Assembly: GCA_021201815.1 (NCBI GenBank)
Contig: JAJQEC010000117.1
Coordinates: 1-39,987, forward strand
Source of the DNA: Candidatus Azobacteroides sp.
GTDB taxonomy: Bacteria > Bacteroidota > Bacteroidia > Bacteroidales > WRGA01
DNA: 39,987 bases
Direction of reading: 5' to 3'
The translations under genes were made by a program, and so were the position numbers. Positions 26,102 to 35,007 of this stretch are shown piece after piece. Each line of letters begins with the position of its first letter. Within the stretch, counting starts at the first letter, position 1. The notes under the pieces are model-generated. The model worked only from the letters and a program-made list of their open reading frames with translations. It did no database searches and was not told where the DNA came from.

Positions 26102-28123
26102 TCAATGGAAAGAGATTGTTTTTATCGTCCCATTCCGGAAACTGATTTGTACGGTTTCCTGTCCTTCTGAAATCCGGATATCTTCTACCGGAACCCATTC
26201 TGTATCTACCATTTCTTTATCTCCTTTTTTCCAAAAATTAAAAGTGATGTATATTTTTTCTCCTGAAAATGTATCCCTGGCATTAATAACTGCAGCTTTA
26301 TCTCTTACCGGATGCAGTCCATAGGTATAAAGGATTTCCGTATTATTCCATCCGGCAAGTGGTACCATAGCCAATTCATACTTTCCGTTGTCAATAACGG
26401 GAACATGATAATCCAATATCTTCCGGCTTTTCTCTTGCAATGGTTCTCCCAACTGAGGCAATGAATAATGTCCCAGCCGAATATCGACAGGAACAGGGGT
26501 ATAAATTTTATCAATGCGTAAAATCCCATTTGCCAGAGGAATTTCGGCTAACCGGAAAGTGATATCAGGGTTAGTTTCCAGTATTGCATCCCGATAATAT
26601 ACTCCATCCTCAAATTTTCTGAATGTATATAGCCGTAATACTTCCCAGTTTCCATTCTGATTTTTTATAGCATAATTCATTGAAACCTCTCCGTCCGTTC
26701 CGTCTGCCATTCAAGGAAATTCACTATTATAAGATAACTTATTATAATTCTCACTTGCCCGGAATTTCTCCCATGCTGGTATAATAGGGACATGACACCA
26801 TGCGCGTATTTCGGAGGCTCCGCTATTGGGATAATCCGTAATCAGAATTTCGGATCTTTCCTGAAATTTATTATATACGGTATCCATTCGGAAGTCATAT
26901 TCCCATGCACCTTCATTTTCAGGAGCAGTCCAGAACATATTATCCGCAGGTAGCAATAATCCCAGGAAAACCTTTCCTGACCAATATACACTACCCCGAC
27001 AACTATATCCTTGCACAGCCGGTTCAAAAGCACCATAAAATCCTAACGTAGGAACATGTTCTTCGAGAAAGTAGGGATTTTTTAAAAACTGAAGCAATGT
27101 ACCCGAAGCAATGCGCCGCATCCAACCGTAATTAATATCAGAGCGGTTGAGATAGCCCATTAAAGGAAAAGGAACGACTGAACCGAAACGGTAACAGATA
27201 CTGCGTCCCCACATGATCATTTCTCCGTTCCGGCTGAACAGATAGGGATAATTATCAACCAGCTCCGAAAAATTATTCATGAACTTTCGGGCATAGTCAG
27301 GATAATATTTTTTCCCATACATTTCCGACCAGACAGGAGCATACATCTGGAAAGCCCACATGCTGTAATAATCATAAGCCGGATTATCATTGTACCATCC
27401 ATCTCCCCGGTAATGCTCCAGTGATTCATTCAGATAATGCAGGAGTAATTCTTCATTGACTTTATATCCTTTATCTTTAAAGAAACTCAAGATAAAAATA
27501 TTGAAAAATTTCCAGTTTGAATGCACGGTAGGTCCATCTCCATAACTAAGCATGACTGCGGCTAATCTGTCTTTTTCCTCTTCCGGAAGCGGGTTCCATA
27601 ACACTTCCGGGACTACAGATAAAGAAATAGCCAGTGCCCCGAACTCCACAAGATTCTGATGAGGACCTCCGTTTTCTGCCCGGTGCGGGATATAGGTTTC
27701 ACTTTCCGGATTGATAAGATTTCGGATTTGATGCTTATAATAAGAAGCTATCGGTATGTTGTTCAATACGATATCCGGATTCTCACGTAAAAGAGGGGCA
27801 GCAAGAAACAAGGTACGGCAAAGCCCTTCCAGTTTTTCTGTTGGGACCTGCTCTTCGGACCGGGGATAACTAATACCCGGCTGCTTAGGAAATTTCATCG
27901 GGTCATCGAGTGTATGAATATACCCGAATGCCCCTTCAAGGAGATAACTGGCCGCGTCTATCCAGTGTTGACGGGTCATTCCGGTATAAGGACTTACTGC
28001 ATAATCCGGGTTTATTATCTGAAAAATGTTTTCCTTTTCCTGCTTTATATCAGCCTGCCCATTTCCGCAAAAAGTGGCAAGAAGATACCCTGCTATCATA
28101 ATTTTCTTTCTTATTTTCATCAT
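26102..28123 (-). pseudogene. DUF2264 glycan-degradation protein, interrupted by in-frame TGA
   Basis: Read as one frame this is a 673-codon DUF2264 gene. Residues 1-470 run from a signal peptide through YTGMTRQHWIDAASYLLEGAF and MLSYGDGPTVHSNWKFFNIF to SYNSEFP, where a TGA lies at 26711-26713. The next codon, in the same frame with no gap, starts MADGTDGEVSMNYAI and runs 202 residues to the normal end. Trp is expected at the stop (FPW before A-D-G in relatives), so TGG to TGA is the simplest lesion. DUF2264 proteins are (alpha/alpha)6-type enzymes; I recall overlap with CAZy GH154, founded on an arabinogalactan beta-glucuronidase, to be confirmed. It lies 24 nt downstream of the haem-propeller gene. 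TGA still ends other genes here. Confidence 0.8.
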
Positions 28124-28147
28124 TCCTATCTTTTGTCTTGATTCTAT

Positions 28148-29755
28148 CTAATAAAAATTCTCATTCTCTGCAGCGGTTTTTCCCTGTAAATAATTATCTT
28201 TTAAAGTAGCCTGAATGCTATTTCCTTTCAGAATATTTGCAAAATCCCTGGCAGAAAGAGTTACCGGTTCCGACATAAACTCAGGGATATTATAGGATTT
28301 AAAAAGTTGCCCGTAAAATTCAGGATCTTTCTGCGGCAGGATAAAAGGTTTATATGCATTCCCTTCCTTATCAAAATAAGAAATATAAAGCCGCGTATAA
28401 GAACCGTCTTCCCTTCGGGAACTGAACAGAATCCATCTTCCGTTGGAAGACCAGGAATGGTAACTTTCCACATCCGGACTATTTATAATCTCCAGACTAT
28501 CTAATTTTTTTGTTTCCAGGTCTAATAACATCAGGTCACTACTTTTGTGCCAGATATGAAACGTACCATAATCAGCCAGAGTAAATAAAAGATATTTCCC
28601 ATCCGGAGAAATGCGGGGTAAAGTAGCACTTTTAGCGATTTCAGAAGCTTTAAACACCGTATCCGGCTTCCCGAATGTCCGGTTTTGCTTATTAAACGGT
28701 AGGCGAATCAGGTCATAAAAAAGGGATTGATAATTAGTTCCTATCTCTGTAAGCCGCGGAGCTTTTCCGGATGTTTTATACCAAGCAGAAGAATAATACA
28801 GAAAAGAACCATCCGGTGACCAGGCCGGAAAAGTCTCAAAAGAATCCGGATCATCCTGAATGACAAAAATTTCTTTTGTTTTTACATCCAGTAAGATCAA
28901 ATCGGATTCCAGATCAAAAACTTCGACCTTTTGAGATTCTTTTGCGTGGAATAACTGTCCGGTATTATTTACGGAATAAGCGATTAACTTTTCGGTCGGA
29001 TGCCATGCCGGGTATACCCCTCCTGAAATAAGATTCTGCGTCCTGATATTTACCTTTTCCGGTACTCCGTCAGTTACGATCACTGTTCCCGGATGTACCT
29101 GCCGGGCATGAAATTGCATATTTCCGGTTTTATAATTCTGATAGGCATGGCAGTTAATACATTGTTGTTCATTTTTTCCGGCAACTGCTTTGTTGCTGTA
29201 AATAACGCGTTCATCAAAATCCGTAATATTTCTCTGTCGGATAGACATTTCTTTAAAAGTGACATATAGAGGAGCTATCAGCCGATAAGAAATATATTCA
29301 TCAATAGGTTCTTCCGCAATCCGGTTTCTTATAACCGGATATTTATACCAATGTTGATTTTTTTTCAGGAAAATTTCTATAAAAAGATGTGCCCCACGGT
29401 TATGTTCCAATAGGGTATGCCAGTCTTTTGTTTTAAGATTCACTTTCTTTCCTCGGATTAATAGGTCCTCACCCCTTTCTCCGGAAATCCGGGTAATGTA
29501 ATCCGTACCCTCTTCCCGTATCATAAAGTTCAACGGAGCAATATTATAAGGAATAACAATTTCCTGGTAATCCGGGTAAATAACAGGCTTTTCTTTCAAT
29601 TCTTCATATATGGCAGGTGTATCTACCTGGCAGCTAAAGAAAGAAAAAAGCAGAAAAAAAGAAAATACGAAGTATATTCCTGTTTTTACAGAAATGTTAC
29701 ATATATCCGTAGCAGATGCTTTTTCCTGAAAATAGATACCCGGTTTCTTCATCAC
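28148..29755 (-). CDS. TolB/PD40-type beta-propeller lipoprotein with CxxCH haem motif
   Basis: A 535-residue lipoprotein; after a long basic N-terminus a hydrophobic segment ends in SFFSC (Cys41). About 50-190 is a beta-rich domain. CINCH at 199-203 is a c-type haem attachment motif, with nearby His in MQFHARQVHPG as possible second ligands. From about 245 PD40/WD40-like blades follow: VYPAWHPTEKLIAYS, TFPAWSPDGSFLYYSS, TLPRISPDGKYLLFT and SYHSWSSNGRWILFSS. Monohaem propeller lipoproteins of this kind accompany glycan-utilisation genes in Bacteroidetes, but their role is unknown; electron transfer or sensing is conceivable. The gene begins 15 nt after the DUF6057 gene, so it is co-transcribed with it. 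Confidence 0.75.
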   Translation of the reverse strand: MMKKPGIYFQEKASATDICNISVKTGIYFVFSFFLLFSFFSCQVDTPAIYEELKEKPVIYPDYQEIVIPYNIAPLNFMIREEGTDYITRISGERGEDLLIRGKKVNLKTKDWHTLLEHNRGAHLFIEIFLKKNQHWYKYPVIRNRIAEEPIDEYISYRLIAPLYVTFKEMSIRQRNITDFDERVIYSNKAVAGKNEQQCINCHAYQNYKTGNMQFHARQVHPGTVIVTDGVPEKVNIRTQNLISGGVYPAWHPTEKLIAYSVNNTGQLFHAKESQKVEVFDLESDLILLDVKTKEIFVIQDDPDSFETFPAWSPDGSFLYYSSAWYKTSGKAPRLTEIGTNYQSLFYDLIRLPFNKQNRTFGKPDTVFKASEIAKSATLPRISPDGKYLLFTLADYGTFHIWHKSSDLMLLDLETKKLDSLEIINSPDVESYHSWSSNGRWILFSSRREDGSYTRLYISYFDKEGNAYKPFILPQKDPEFYGQLFKSYNIPEFMSEPVTLSARDFANILKGNSIQATLKDNYLQGKTAAENENFY

Positions 29756-29770
29756 TCTGTTGATTTTATT

Positions 29771-31618
29771 TTAACTGGTGGTCATTCCTTTTATAAAAAA
29801 GTAATAATACCAGTATGTATCTCCGAATTCATTTTTTATATGTTGTGCGATTATCTCTTCCGGACTTCCTTTTAATCCGTGCATTCGTTGAAGATACCGT
29901 TCGTATTTCTCCAGTAGCAACGGATTAAAGTACTCTCTGTTTACCTCATATCCTTCCAGTTTTGAGAATAATAAAGCTGCTTCCTGCAAATGGACAGGAA
30001 AAGATTGATTTTGTGTGAGATAAACGCCCAGTTTACTCATGAAAGCCTTTATATCCTTTGTGGTCATAGCCGACGCCAGAGAAAGTTCCAGCATGGATTT
30101 TGTACCTGAAGGAAGTTTGCGGTAAAAACTCATGATACAACTTTCCACATTATTACTATTTTCCCAAGTGCCTTCATGATAAAGGGTTAATGCATATATT
30201 TCCCTGAATTCATCCTCCTCCCTGAACAAATCGGGATTTTCAATAAATATCCTGTACTTCTCAGCCCATTTTTTATGAAAAAAGGTTTTCTCCAATATTC
30301 GGACATATTTCAGGGCAAGTTCCGGTTCATTGTTAAACAATGCATTTTTAACCATATATTTCAGATAATCTACATTCATTCCACAGCTTACGGACAATTC
30401 CATACACCATCGGTAGGAAAAATTCAATCTTCCGTAATAATAGAAAACAGCAGGAGAACCTATTAAAGTAGCATTCACCGGAACAGAAGAAAAATAGGAT
30501 TCCGCACCATGGGAATAAGTAAACATTTTATCCAGTAAAAGCTTGTTACGGTGAAGAGCAATATTTCGGTATAGAATAATAAGCCGTGTAGGCGTATTTT
30601 CCTTATTATTATCTGCAATTTCCAGTATTCGGTCAAAATTCCGGTTCACCAAGGCATTTTCCATTTCCAACTGAATATGGAAGTTTTTGTCCCTGAAACT
30701 AAAAAGGACAATTCCGGTTATACATCCTACCAAAAGCAATCCATTCCCTATGCATTGTTTACTGCTATATTTTCCGATTGGCTTTTTCCTATAAAAAAGT
30801 AAATATAGAAAAGGAAGAATCATTAATAGAAAAAAAGGAATCCACATCTGCCAACCATCGCCGAAAGACCATAAAGAAAGTCCATACAACCAGATTCTGT
30901 TTAAATCCAGTGTTTCATATAAAATATAAAAATATGCAACGGGAATACCTCCGACAAATAACAGGCCGGTAAAAAATAAGAAAAGTGATTGCCTGCATAT
31001 CCCGGAAATCAGCACTTCATATATTCCCATCCATAAGACAGCAATTAACACATAAGTACCCAAAAAAGGGAAAAAAATAGCCAGAGAAAAAAATATATAA
31101 AGAAGTTTTCCTGTTCCCAACCTAAGAGAACGGTAAAAGAAAAGCAAAAGTAATAAGGAAATGAAACCGGTTACCCAGAAATATATTAGTTGCTTTTCAG
31201 GCATTACATACATCACATAATCTAACCGGGTAAATGAAAGGACAAGAAGAGTTGCCGGTAATAAAGAAAAAGAATAATACCTATCATTTAAGGCAAAAAC
31301 TTTTATAACCAGGTATTGAATAACAACTAACAAAAAAATAAAAAGAGTTATCCCCAGCCAGGGATAATAGAAAAATTGTAAAAAGAATGCTGCTATATAA
31401 AATATGAATCCTCCTGGTTCTTCCATACAGCTAATCCGGAAGGAAGAGGTCGGTAAGAAAAGAGATAACTCTTGTAAACGAAAAAATAAAGAAGTTTTAT
31501 ATTTTACCAGAAACAGAAAGATAAAAGCATAAAACAGGATGCTTCCGGAAATATTCAATCGCTGAATAAAGTTTCGGGAAAGTTCTTTTGTCATCTGTCT
31601 CTTTCTGGCTGGTTTCAC
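29771..31618 (-). CDS. DUF6057-like polytopic inner-membrane protein
   Basis: A 615-residue protein with about 9-10 hydrophobic segments in residues 20-310, for example SILFYAFIFLFLV, LGITLFIFLLVVIQYLVI, FISLLLLLFFY and IPFFLLMILPFLYLLFY. A soluble C-terminal half of about 290 residues looks helical and TPR-like (ALVNRNFDRILEIADNNKE, PELALKYVRILEKTFF). This matches DUF6057, often found beside PD40 and glycan-degradation genes. No catalytic motif is visible. It is first of the operon DUF6057, haem-propeller, DUF2264, GH43. Its promoter is not obvious, because a terminator-like hairpin of the preceding GH16 gene lies just upstream. Confidence 0.7.
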   Translation of the reverse strand: MKPARKRQMTKELSRNFIQRLNISGSILFYAFIFLFLVKYKTSLFFRLQELSLFLPTSSFRISCMEEPGGFIFYIAAFFLQFFYYPWLGITLFIFLLVVIQYLVIKVFALNDRYYSFSLLPATLLVLSFTRLDYVMYVMPEKQLIYFWVTGFISLLLLLFFYRSLRLGTGKLLYIFFSLAIFFPFLGTYVLIAVLWMGIYEVLISGICRQSLFLFFTGLLFVGGIPVAYFYILYETLDLNRIWLYGLSLWSFGDGWQMWIPFFLLMILPFLYLLFYRKKPIGKYSSKQCIGNGLLLVGCITGIVLFSFRDKNFHIQLEMENALVNRNFDRILEIADNNKENTPTRLIILYRNIALHRNKLLLDKMFTYSHGAESYFSSVPVNATLIGSPAVFYYYGRLNFSYRWCMELSVSCGMNVDYLKYMVKNALFNNEPELALKYVRILEKTFFHKKWAEKYRIFIENPDLFREEDEFREIYALTLYHEGTWENSNNVESCIMSFYRKLPSGTKSMLELSLASAMTTKDIKAFMSKLGVYLTQNQSFPVHLQEAALLFSKLEGYEVNREYFNPLLLEKYERYLQRMHGLKGSPEEIIAQHIKNEFGDTYWYYYFFIKGMTTS

Positions 31619-31640
31619 GCTAAAATATGATTGGCAGCTA

Positions 31641-31712
31641 AAAAATATCGTTCGGCAAACTGCTGTTATTTTTTTCAGTAAAATACCAGCTTCTTTACAT
31701 TTTACCGAACGA
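31641..31712 (-). terminator. Terminator after the GH16 gene
   Basis: On the minus strand TCGTTCGGTAAA pairs with TTTGCCGAACGA over 12 bp (one wobble) across a loop of about 40 nt, then TATTTTTT. It lies about 65 nt past the GH16 stop, so GH16 is probably a separate transcription unit from DUF6057. Confidence 0.55.
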
Positions 31713-31777
31713 CGGCTTTTTATTTAAAAATTTATATATGAAAAGAGTATTGTCCTATTCCTTTCAGGCTTATCAAA

Positions 31778-32926
31778 CTAAATCTTTATAAATTTGTATG
31801 TTCCGTACCCGGCATCTCTTCCCAGTTTTACAAAATATACTCCCTGTTGAAAGGATGAAATATCCAGTAATTCTTCTGCGGCTGTTATTTCTTTCATAAG
31901 CACTATTTTTCCTGTGATATCATAAATTGCACACATCGCCGGGTCTTTTTGCTGATTACTTTTTATAGTAAGCGTCTCTTTGTCGGAACGGGAATAAAAA
32001 ATACCGTTTTCTTCCGGAAAAATGGATATGGAATTACTGGCTTCCTCTTTCTGATATACCCGTACATAATCTATTTCATATCTCAAAGGAAAAGTTGTTC
32101 CGGAAGGATTTCCACCGTTTGATCCCAATGCCAGATTGAGTAATAAATAATGTTTTTGTTGAAAAGGATTAAAGCCATCCGGATTTATCGTCCTAGAAAG
32201 ATTCACCTGTTTTAATAATACATCATCCAGATAAAACCTGATATATTCCTCTGTCCAATCCATCACCCATATATGAAAATTATCGGCCCATTCTCTACCC
32301 TGCCCACTTTCTTCAATAATCTGGTACAAATCCTTTTTAAATGAATCCCAGGCTGCAACCCAACGGGTAGAAGTACCCCAGGCTGCATTAGCTAAAATAT
32401 GGGGCTGGTCATTTATCCGGTACATTTCCAGAATATCTATTTCTCCGTTTGAAGGCCATTCTTTCGTTACTCCTAATGTCCATATAGCCGGCCATGCACC
32501 TTTAACAACAGGAATTTTTGCCCGTATTTCGAAGCGTCCGTATTTCCACGATTTCTTATTTTGTGTCAATACACATGCTGACGTATATTCAATATATTCC
32601 CGGTTCTTTTTCCAATCGGAACTGCCTGGAACATAATTCGGATTTTTCCGGTTTTCCCGTCTTCCTTCCAATACCAGCACATGATTTTCACACGATGCGT
32701 TTTCTGCCTGATACCATTGGAGTTCTTCATTCCTTACAAAGCCGCTTTCATATCCCCATGCTTCCGGGTCCGGCTCGCCCTCGTAGTCAAATTCATCATT
32801 CCAAACCAGCTTATAACCGGGAATCTCTGCCGGTGGGTTGGTATCCGGAACATTCTTAGCTACTTCCTGCGAATAGGAACAAAAAACAAAACATCCTGTA
32901 AAAATGAAAAAAGTAAATCTGTTCAT
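31778..32926 (-). CDS. GH16 beta-glycanase with T9SS sorting domain
   Basis: A 382-residue secreted enzyme, started at 32926 (MNRFTFFIFTGCFVFCSYSQ is a clean signal peptide; an in-frame ATG 24 nt upstream adds only MHLNYNIF). The GH16 fold spans about 30-280, with catalytic motif GEIDILEM (Glu nucleophile, Asp, Glu acid/base at about 162, 164, 167), KYGRFEIRAKIPVVKGAWPAIW in pieces, and the final beta-strand YEIDYVRVYQ. The pattern fits GH16 subfamily 3 (laminarinase-like, with some endo-beta-1,3-galactanases). The last 75 residues (AIYDITGKIVLMKE, ISSFQQGVYFVKLG) are a T9SS sorting domain. A good promoter precedes it. Confidence 0.85.
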   Translation of the reverse strand: MNRFTFFIFTGCFVFCSYSQEVAKNVPDTNPPAEIPGYKLVWNDEFDYEGEPDPEAWGYESGFVRNEELQWYQAENASCENHVLVLEGRRENRKNPNYVPGSSDWKKNREYIEYTSACVLTQNKKSWKYGRFEIRAKIPVVKGAWPAIWTLGVTKEWPSNGEIDILEMYRINDQPHILANAAWGTSTRWVAAWDSFKKDLYQIIEESGQGREWADNFHIWVMDWTEEYIRFYLDDVLLKQVNLSRTINPDGFNPFQQKHYLLLNLALGSNGGNPSGTTFPLRYEIDYVRVYQKEEASNSISIFPEENGIFYSRSDKETLTIKSNQQKDPAMCAIYDITGKIVLMKEITAAEELLDISSFQQGVYFVKLGRDAGYGTYKFIKI

Positions 32927-32973
32927 AAATATGTTATAATTAAGATGCAATTATTCTCTGTTTATCAGGTAGA

Positions 32974-33008
32974 CAAAAGTAAAATGCATCCGGCAGGCAG
33001 GTGCCAAA
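32974..33008 (-). promoter_or_regulatory. Promoter of the GH16 gene
   Basis: On the minus strand a -33 TTTG (33008-33005) and a -7 box TACTTTTG (32981-32974) are separated by 23 nt, fitting the Bacteroidetes consensus well. The box lies about 48 nt upstream of the chosen start codon. Confidence 0.6.
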
Positions 33009-33551
33009 TTATATTCCATTATGGTGGAAATTATCGTTGGAAGGGTTATTAAACGGAAATCAGATACTTTAGACTTATAATTCTACTTAACCGGAGGTAA
33101 AATCATATTTTTCTAAGATAGAATTACATGAAATCAACATACAAGCTCCTATTTCAAAAAGGTATTATTTTAAAAAGATTATATTATCCAGCACATTATA
33201 CTTTATAATTCCTCATACGAATAAATAAATTAAATTAATATTGCAAAGACTTACATAATATACAATATTAGTTTAAAAGATATCTTTTTTATTTATATTT
33301 TATAGGTAGTTGTAAATTTTACATTCCTGTTTTTAATTAATAAAATTTTTTAAATTCTATGCCATGAACAAAAGAAAATTTCTCTTTATTGCTCTTCTGG
33401 AAAAGCCCTTACAGGAGAGCAACAATCAAAAATAATGTCTGTTAGTTTTTTATATGCTTCCGGAACAAAAAAGAAGTAACTCCCGGTTGTGGGTTACGCA
33501 GGCAAAACAGAATGATAACATCCCAATAAATAAATTTAATATCTTATAATT
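33009..33551. other. AT-rich gap between divergent GH16 and T9SS cargo genes
   Basis: Mostly featureless AT-rich DNA. The exception is the short open frame and hairpin at 33364-33435, listed separately. Promoter-like GATATCTTTTTT near 33278-33290 may serve the plus-strand gene, but it is not convincing. Confidence 0.4.
33364..33435 (+). CDS. Possible 23-codon leader peptide or gene remnant
   Basis: ATG at 33364 opens a 23-residue frame, MNKRKFLFIALL followed by EKPLQESNNQK, ending in TAA. Its first half looks like the start of a signal peptide. Within it TTGCTCTTCTG (33389-33399) pairs with CAGGAGAGCAA (33412-33422), one wobble, 12-nt loop. It could be a leader peptide with a hairpin or the debris of a deleted secreted-protein gene. 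No independent support exists. Confidence 0.25.
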   Translation: MNKRKFLFIALLEKPLQESNNQK

Positions 33552-34382
33552 ATGAAAAAAATAATTGCTCTCGCATTTTTACTTCCTACCTTGTTATATG
33601 CACAAAATATTGTAACGCTGGATATGGTGACCAACAGTTGTAAAACCTATGTATATTATTCCTTACCGGATGATGTACCTACCGGACAAATTACCTTTAC
33701 TTATCCCACAACTCTCCTTGAATATAAAGGCCTTACTTCTTATGAAGGGAAAAACAGGCATTGTTTTGCAACAAAAGGCACGGGAAAAGAAGAATCCCAT
33801 ACCATGACAGCACTTGTACAACATACGGATGGAACTGCTACTTTTGCCATTGCAGCTCCTTTCAACTGGAACTTTGAATATCCGGAAACACATTTATATA
33901 CGGTTTCTCAGACGGGTACAGCTAGTTTTATTATACAAATAGATCCTCATGGAGTAGAAATTATTAAAGAAAAAGGTCATCTTGTTCATTTTACCCTTCC
34001 TACAGACTGGCATATCATGCAAACAGATAACCTGAGTTATTGCTATTTTGAGAAAGCCGGTCCGGGCACAAATCTACCTCCTTCCCTGGTGTATGTTACG
34101 ACGGATGAAAGCATGTGCTATGGTAGCTGGGGAGTAGAAACAGGATCATTTTCGATTTTCGGAAACGAATCTCCGGAAAATATGTCTGCACGGGATAAGG
34201 ACAACGGAAAAAACATAACCATAAATATATATGATTTATCCGGAATAATAATTTACACAGAAAAAAAAGAAAATACATTTTTCAACCTGATGGAAACAGA
34301 CCTGAAGGATGGAATTTATATTGTAGAAGAAATAAATGAGGAAGGAATTATCAGCAGGGACAAAATTTCTTTCAAGCGCTGA
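33552..34382 (+). CDS. Secreted protein of unknown function with T9SS-like C-terminus
   Basis: A 276-residue protein with a signal peptide (MKKIIALAFLLPTLLYAQ). The middle (about 20-200) is beta-rich, with TTLLEYKGLTSYEGKNRHCF and TYPTTL-like strands and four Cys, and matches no family I know. The last 60 or so residues (ITINIYDLSGIIIYTEKKEN, LKDGIYIVEEINEEG) are shaped like a T9SS type A sorting domain. The protein is probably exported to the surface. It is the only plus-strand gene in the glycan region and ends at a strong terminator. A carbohydrate-binding or accessory role would fit the neighbourhood but is not supported by any motif. Confidence 0.7.
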   Translation: MKKIIALAFLLPTLLYAQNIVTLDMVTNSCKTYVYYSLPDDVPTGQITFTYPTTLLEYKGLTSYEGKNRHCFATKGTGKEESHTMTALVQHTDGTATFAIAAPFNWNFEYPETHLYTVSQTGTASFIIQIDPHGVEIIKEKGHLVHFTLPTDWHIMQTDNLSYCYFEKAGPGTNLPPSLVYVTTDESMCYGSWGVETGSFSIFGNESPENMSARDKDNGKNITINIYDLSGIIIYTEKKENTFFNLMETDLKDGIYIVEEINEEGIISRDKISFKR

Positions 34383-34385
34383 ATT

Positions 34386-34428
34386 AAAGAGAGAGTTGCC
34401 CCAAAAAGCCGGGCAACTCTCTCTTTTC
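34386..34428 (+). terminator. Strong intrinsic terminator
   Basis: AAAGAGAGAGTTGCCC (34386-34401) and GGGCAACTCTCTCTTT (34411-34426) form a perfect 16-bp stem with a 9-nt loop, the 3' arm ending in TTT then TCC. It lies 3 nt past the T9SS cargo gene. Confidence 0.8.
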
Positions 34429-34619
34429 CTTAAAATAAGAGCTACAAGAAATACAAAGGTTAAAGAAAGAATAAAAAGTATATTAAATTTATCTTTATCA
34501 AGGGTAAATTGATGTAAACAAAAGAAAAATATGCCTGATTTTACTTTTTCCTAATAAAATCCGATCTCTATTTCAGCTATTTTTGATCCTTTTTTAATAA
34601 ACTCACTCTTTTTTAGAAA

Positions 34620-34781
34620 AGAGCCATGTGCTGAGGCCTCATGGCTAATGATATGACGCCACTACATGGCTTGTCGGTGAGATAGCTATGCACATAGAAG
34701 TGTATTTCCTTATTATCTTATTATCTCATTGGCACATTAGTATATTAGCATATTAGCCGTGCTGCCTCAGCACATGGCTCT
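34620..34781. repeat. MITE-like inverted-repeat element
   Basis: AGAGCCATGTGCTGAGGC (34620-34637) and GCCTCAGCACATGGCTCT (34764-34781) are perfect 18-bp inverted repeats bounding 162 bp without coding capacity. Inside are further copies of parts of the arm (CCTCATGGCTA at about 34637, ACATGGCTTG at about 34664) and a short array ATTAGTATATTAGCATATTAGC near 34736-34757. No clear target-site duplication flanks it. It resembles non-coding intergenic repeats of Bacteroidales. Confidence 0.65.
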
Positions 34782-35007
34782 CTTAAATTAGCTATGCCGA
34801 ATTCTAAGGTCCATGACTATAAAACTGGGACGGCTCTGCAAACCAAAAAGAGGTCATATATCTTTTCTTTAAAATATGTGTAAAGAACAGTTCTTTGAAG
34901 AGAAGTACCTGTTTATGCCAAACAGGAGAAAGATTAACCCACGGCATTATAAACCAGCGAAGTGACAGATTACCAAAAATTTATAAACCTATCTACTTTT
35001 TTTTCTC
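34782..35007. other. Non-coding stretch downstream of the GH43-GH43 gene
   Basis: A small hairpin CCTGTTT-ATGCC-AAACAGG (about 34908-34926) lies here, without a T-run in the minus direction. Nothing else is evident. Confidence 0.35.

Noticed and set aside
9180..26713. Stop-codon reassignment (TAG or TGA read as an amino acid)
   Set aside because: Both stops are also used as ordinary terminators of genes in the window, for example TGA for the ComF gene and the T9SS cargo gene, and only one internal case of each is seen.
34800..35007. Small RNA gene in the gap before the double GH43 gene
   Set aside because: One 7-bp hairpin is visible but there is no promoter, terminator or known RNA signature.
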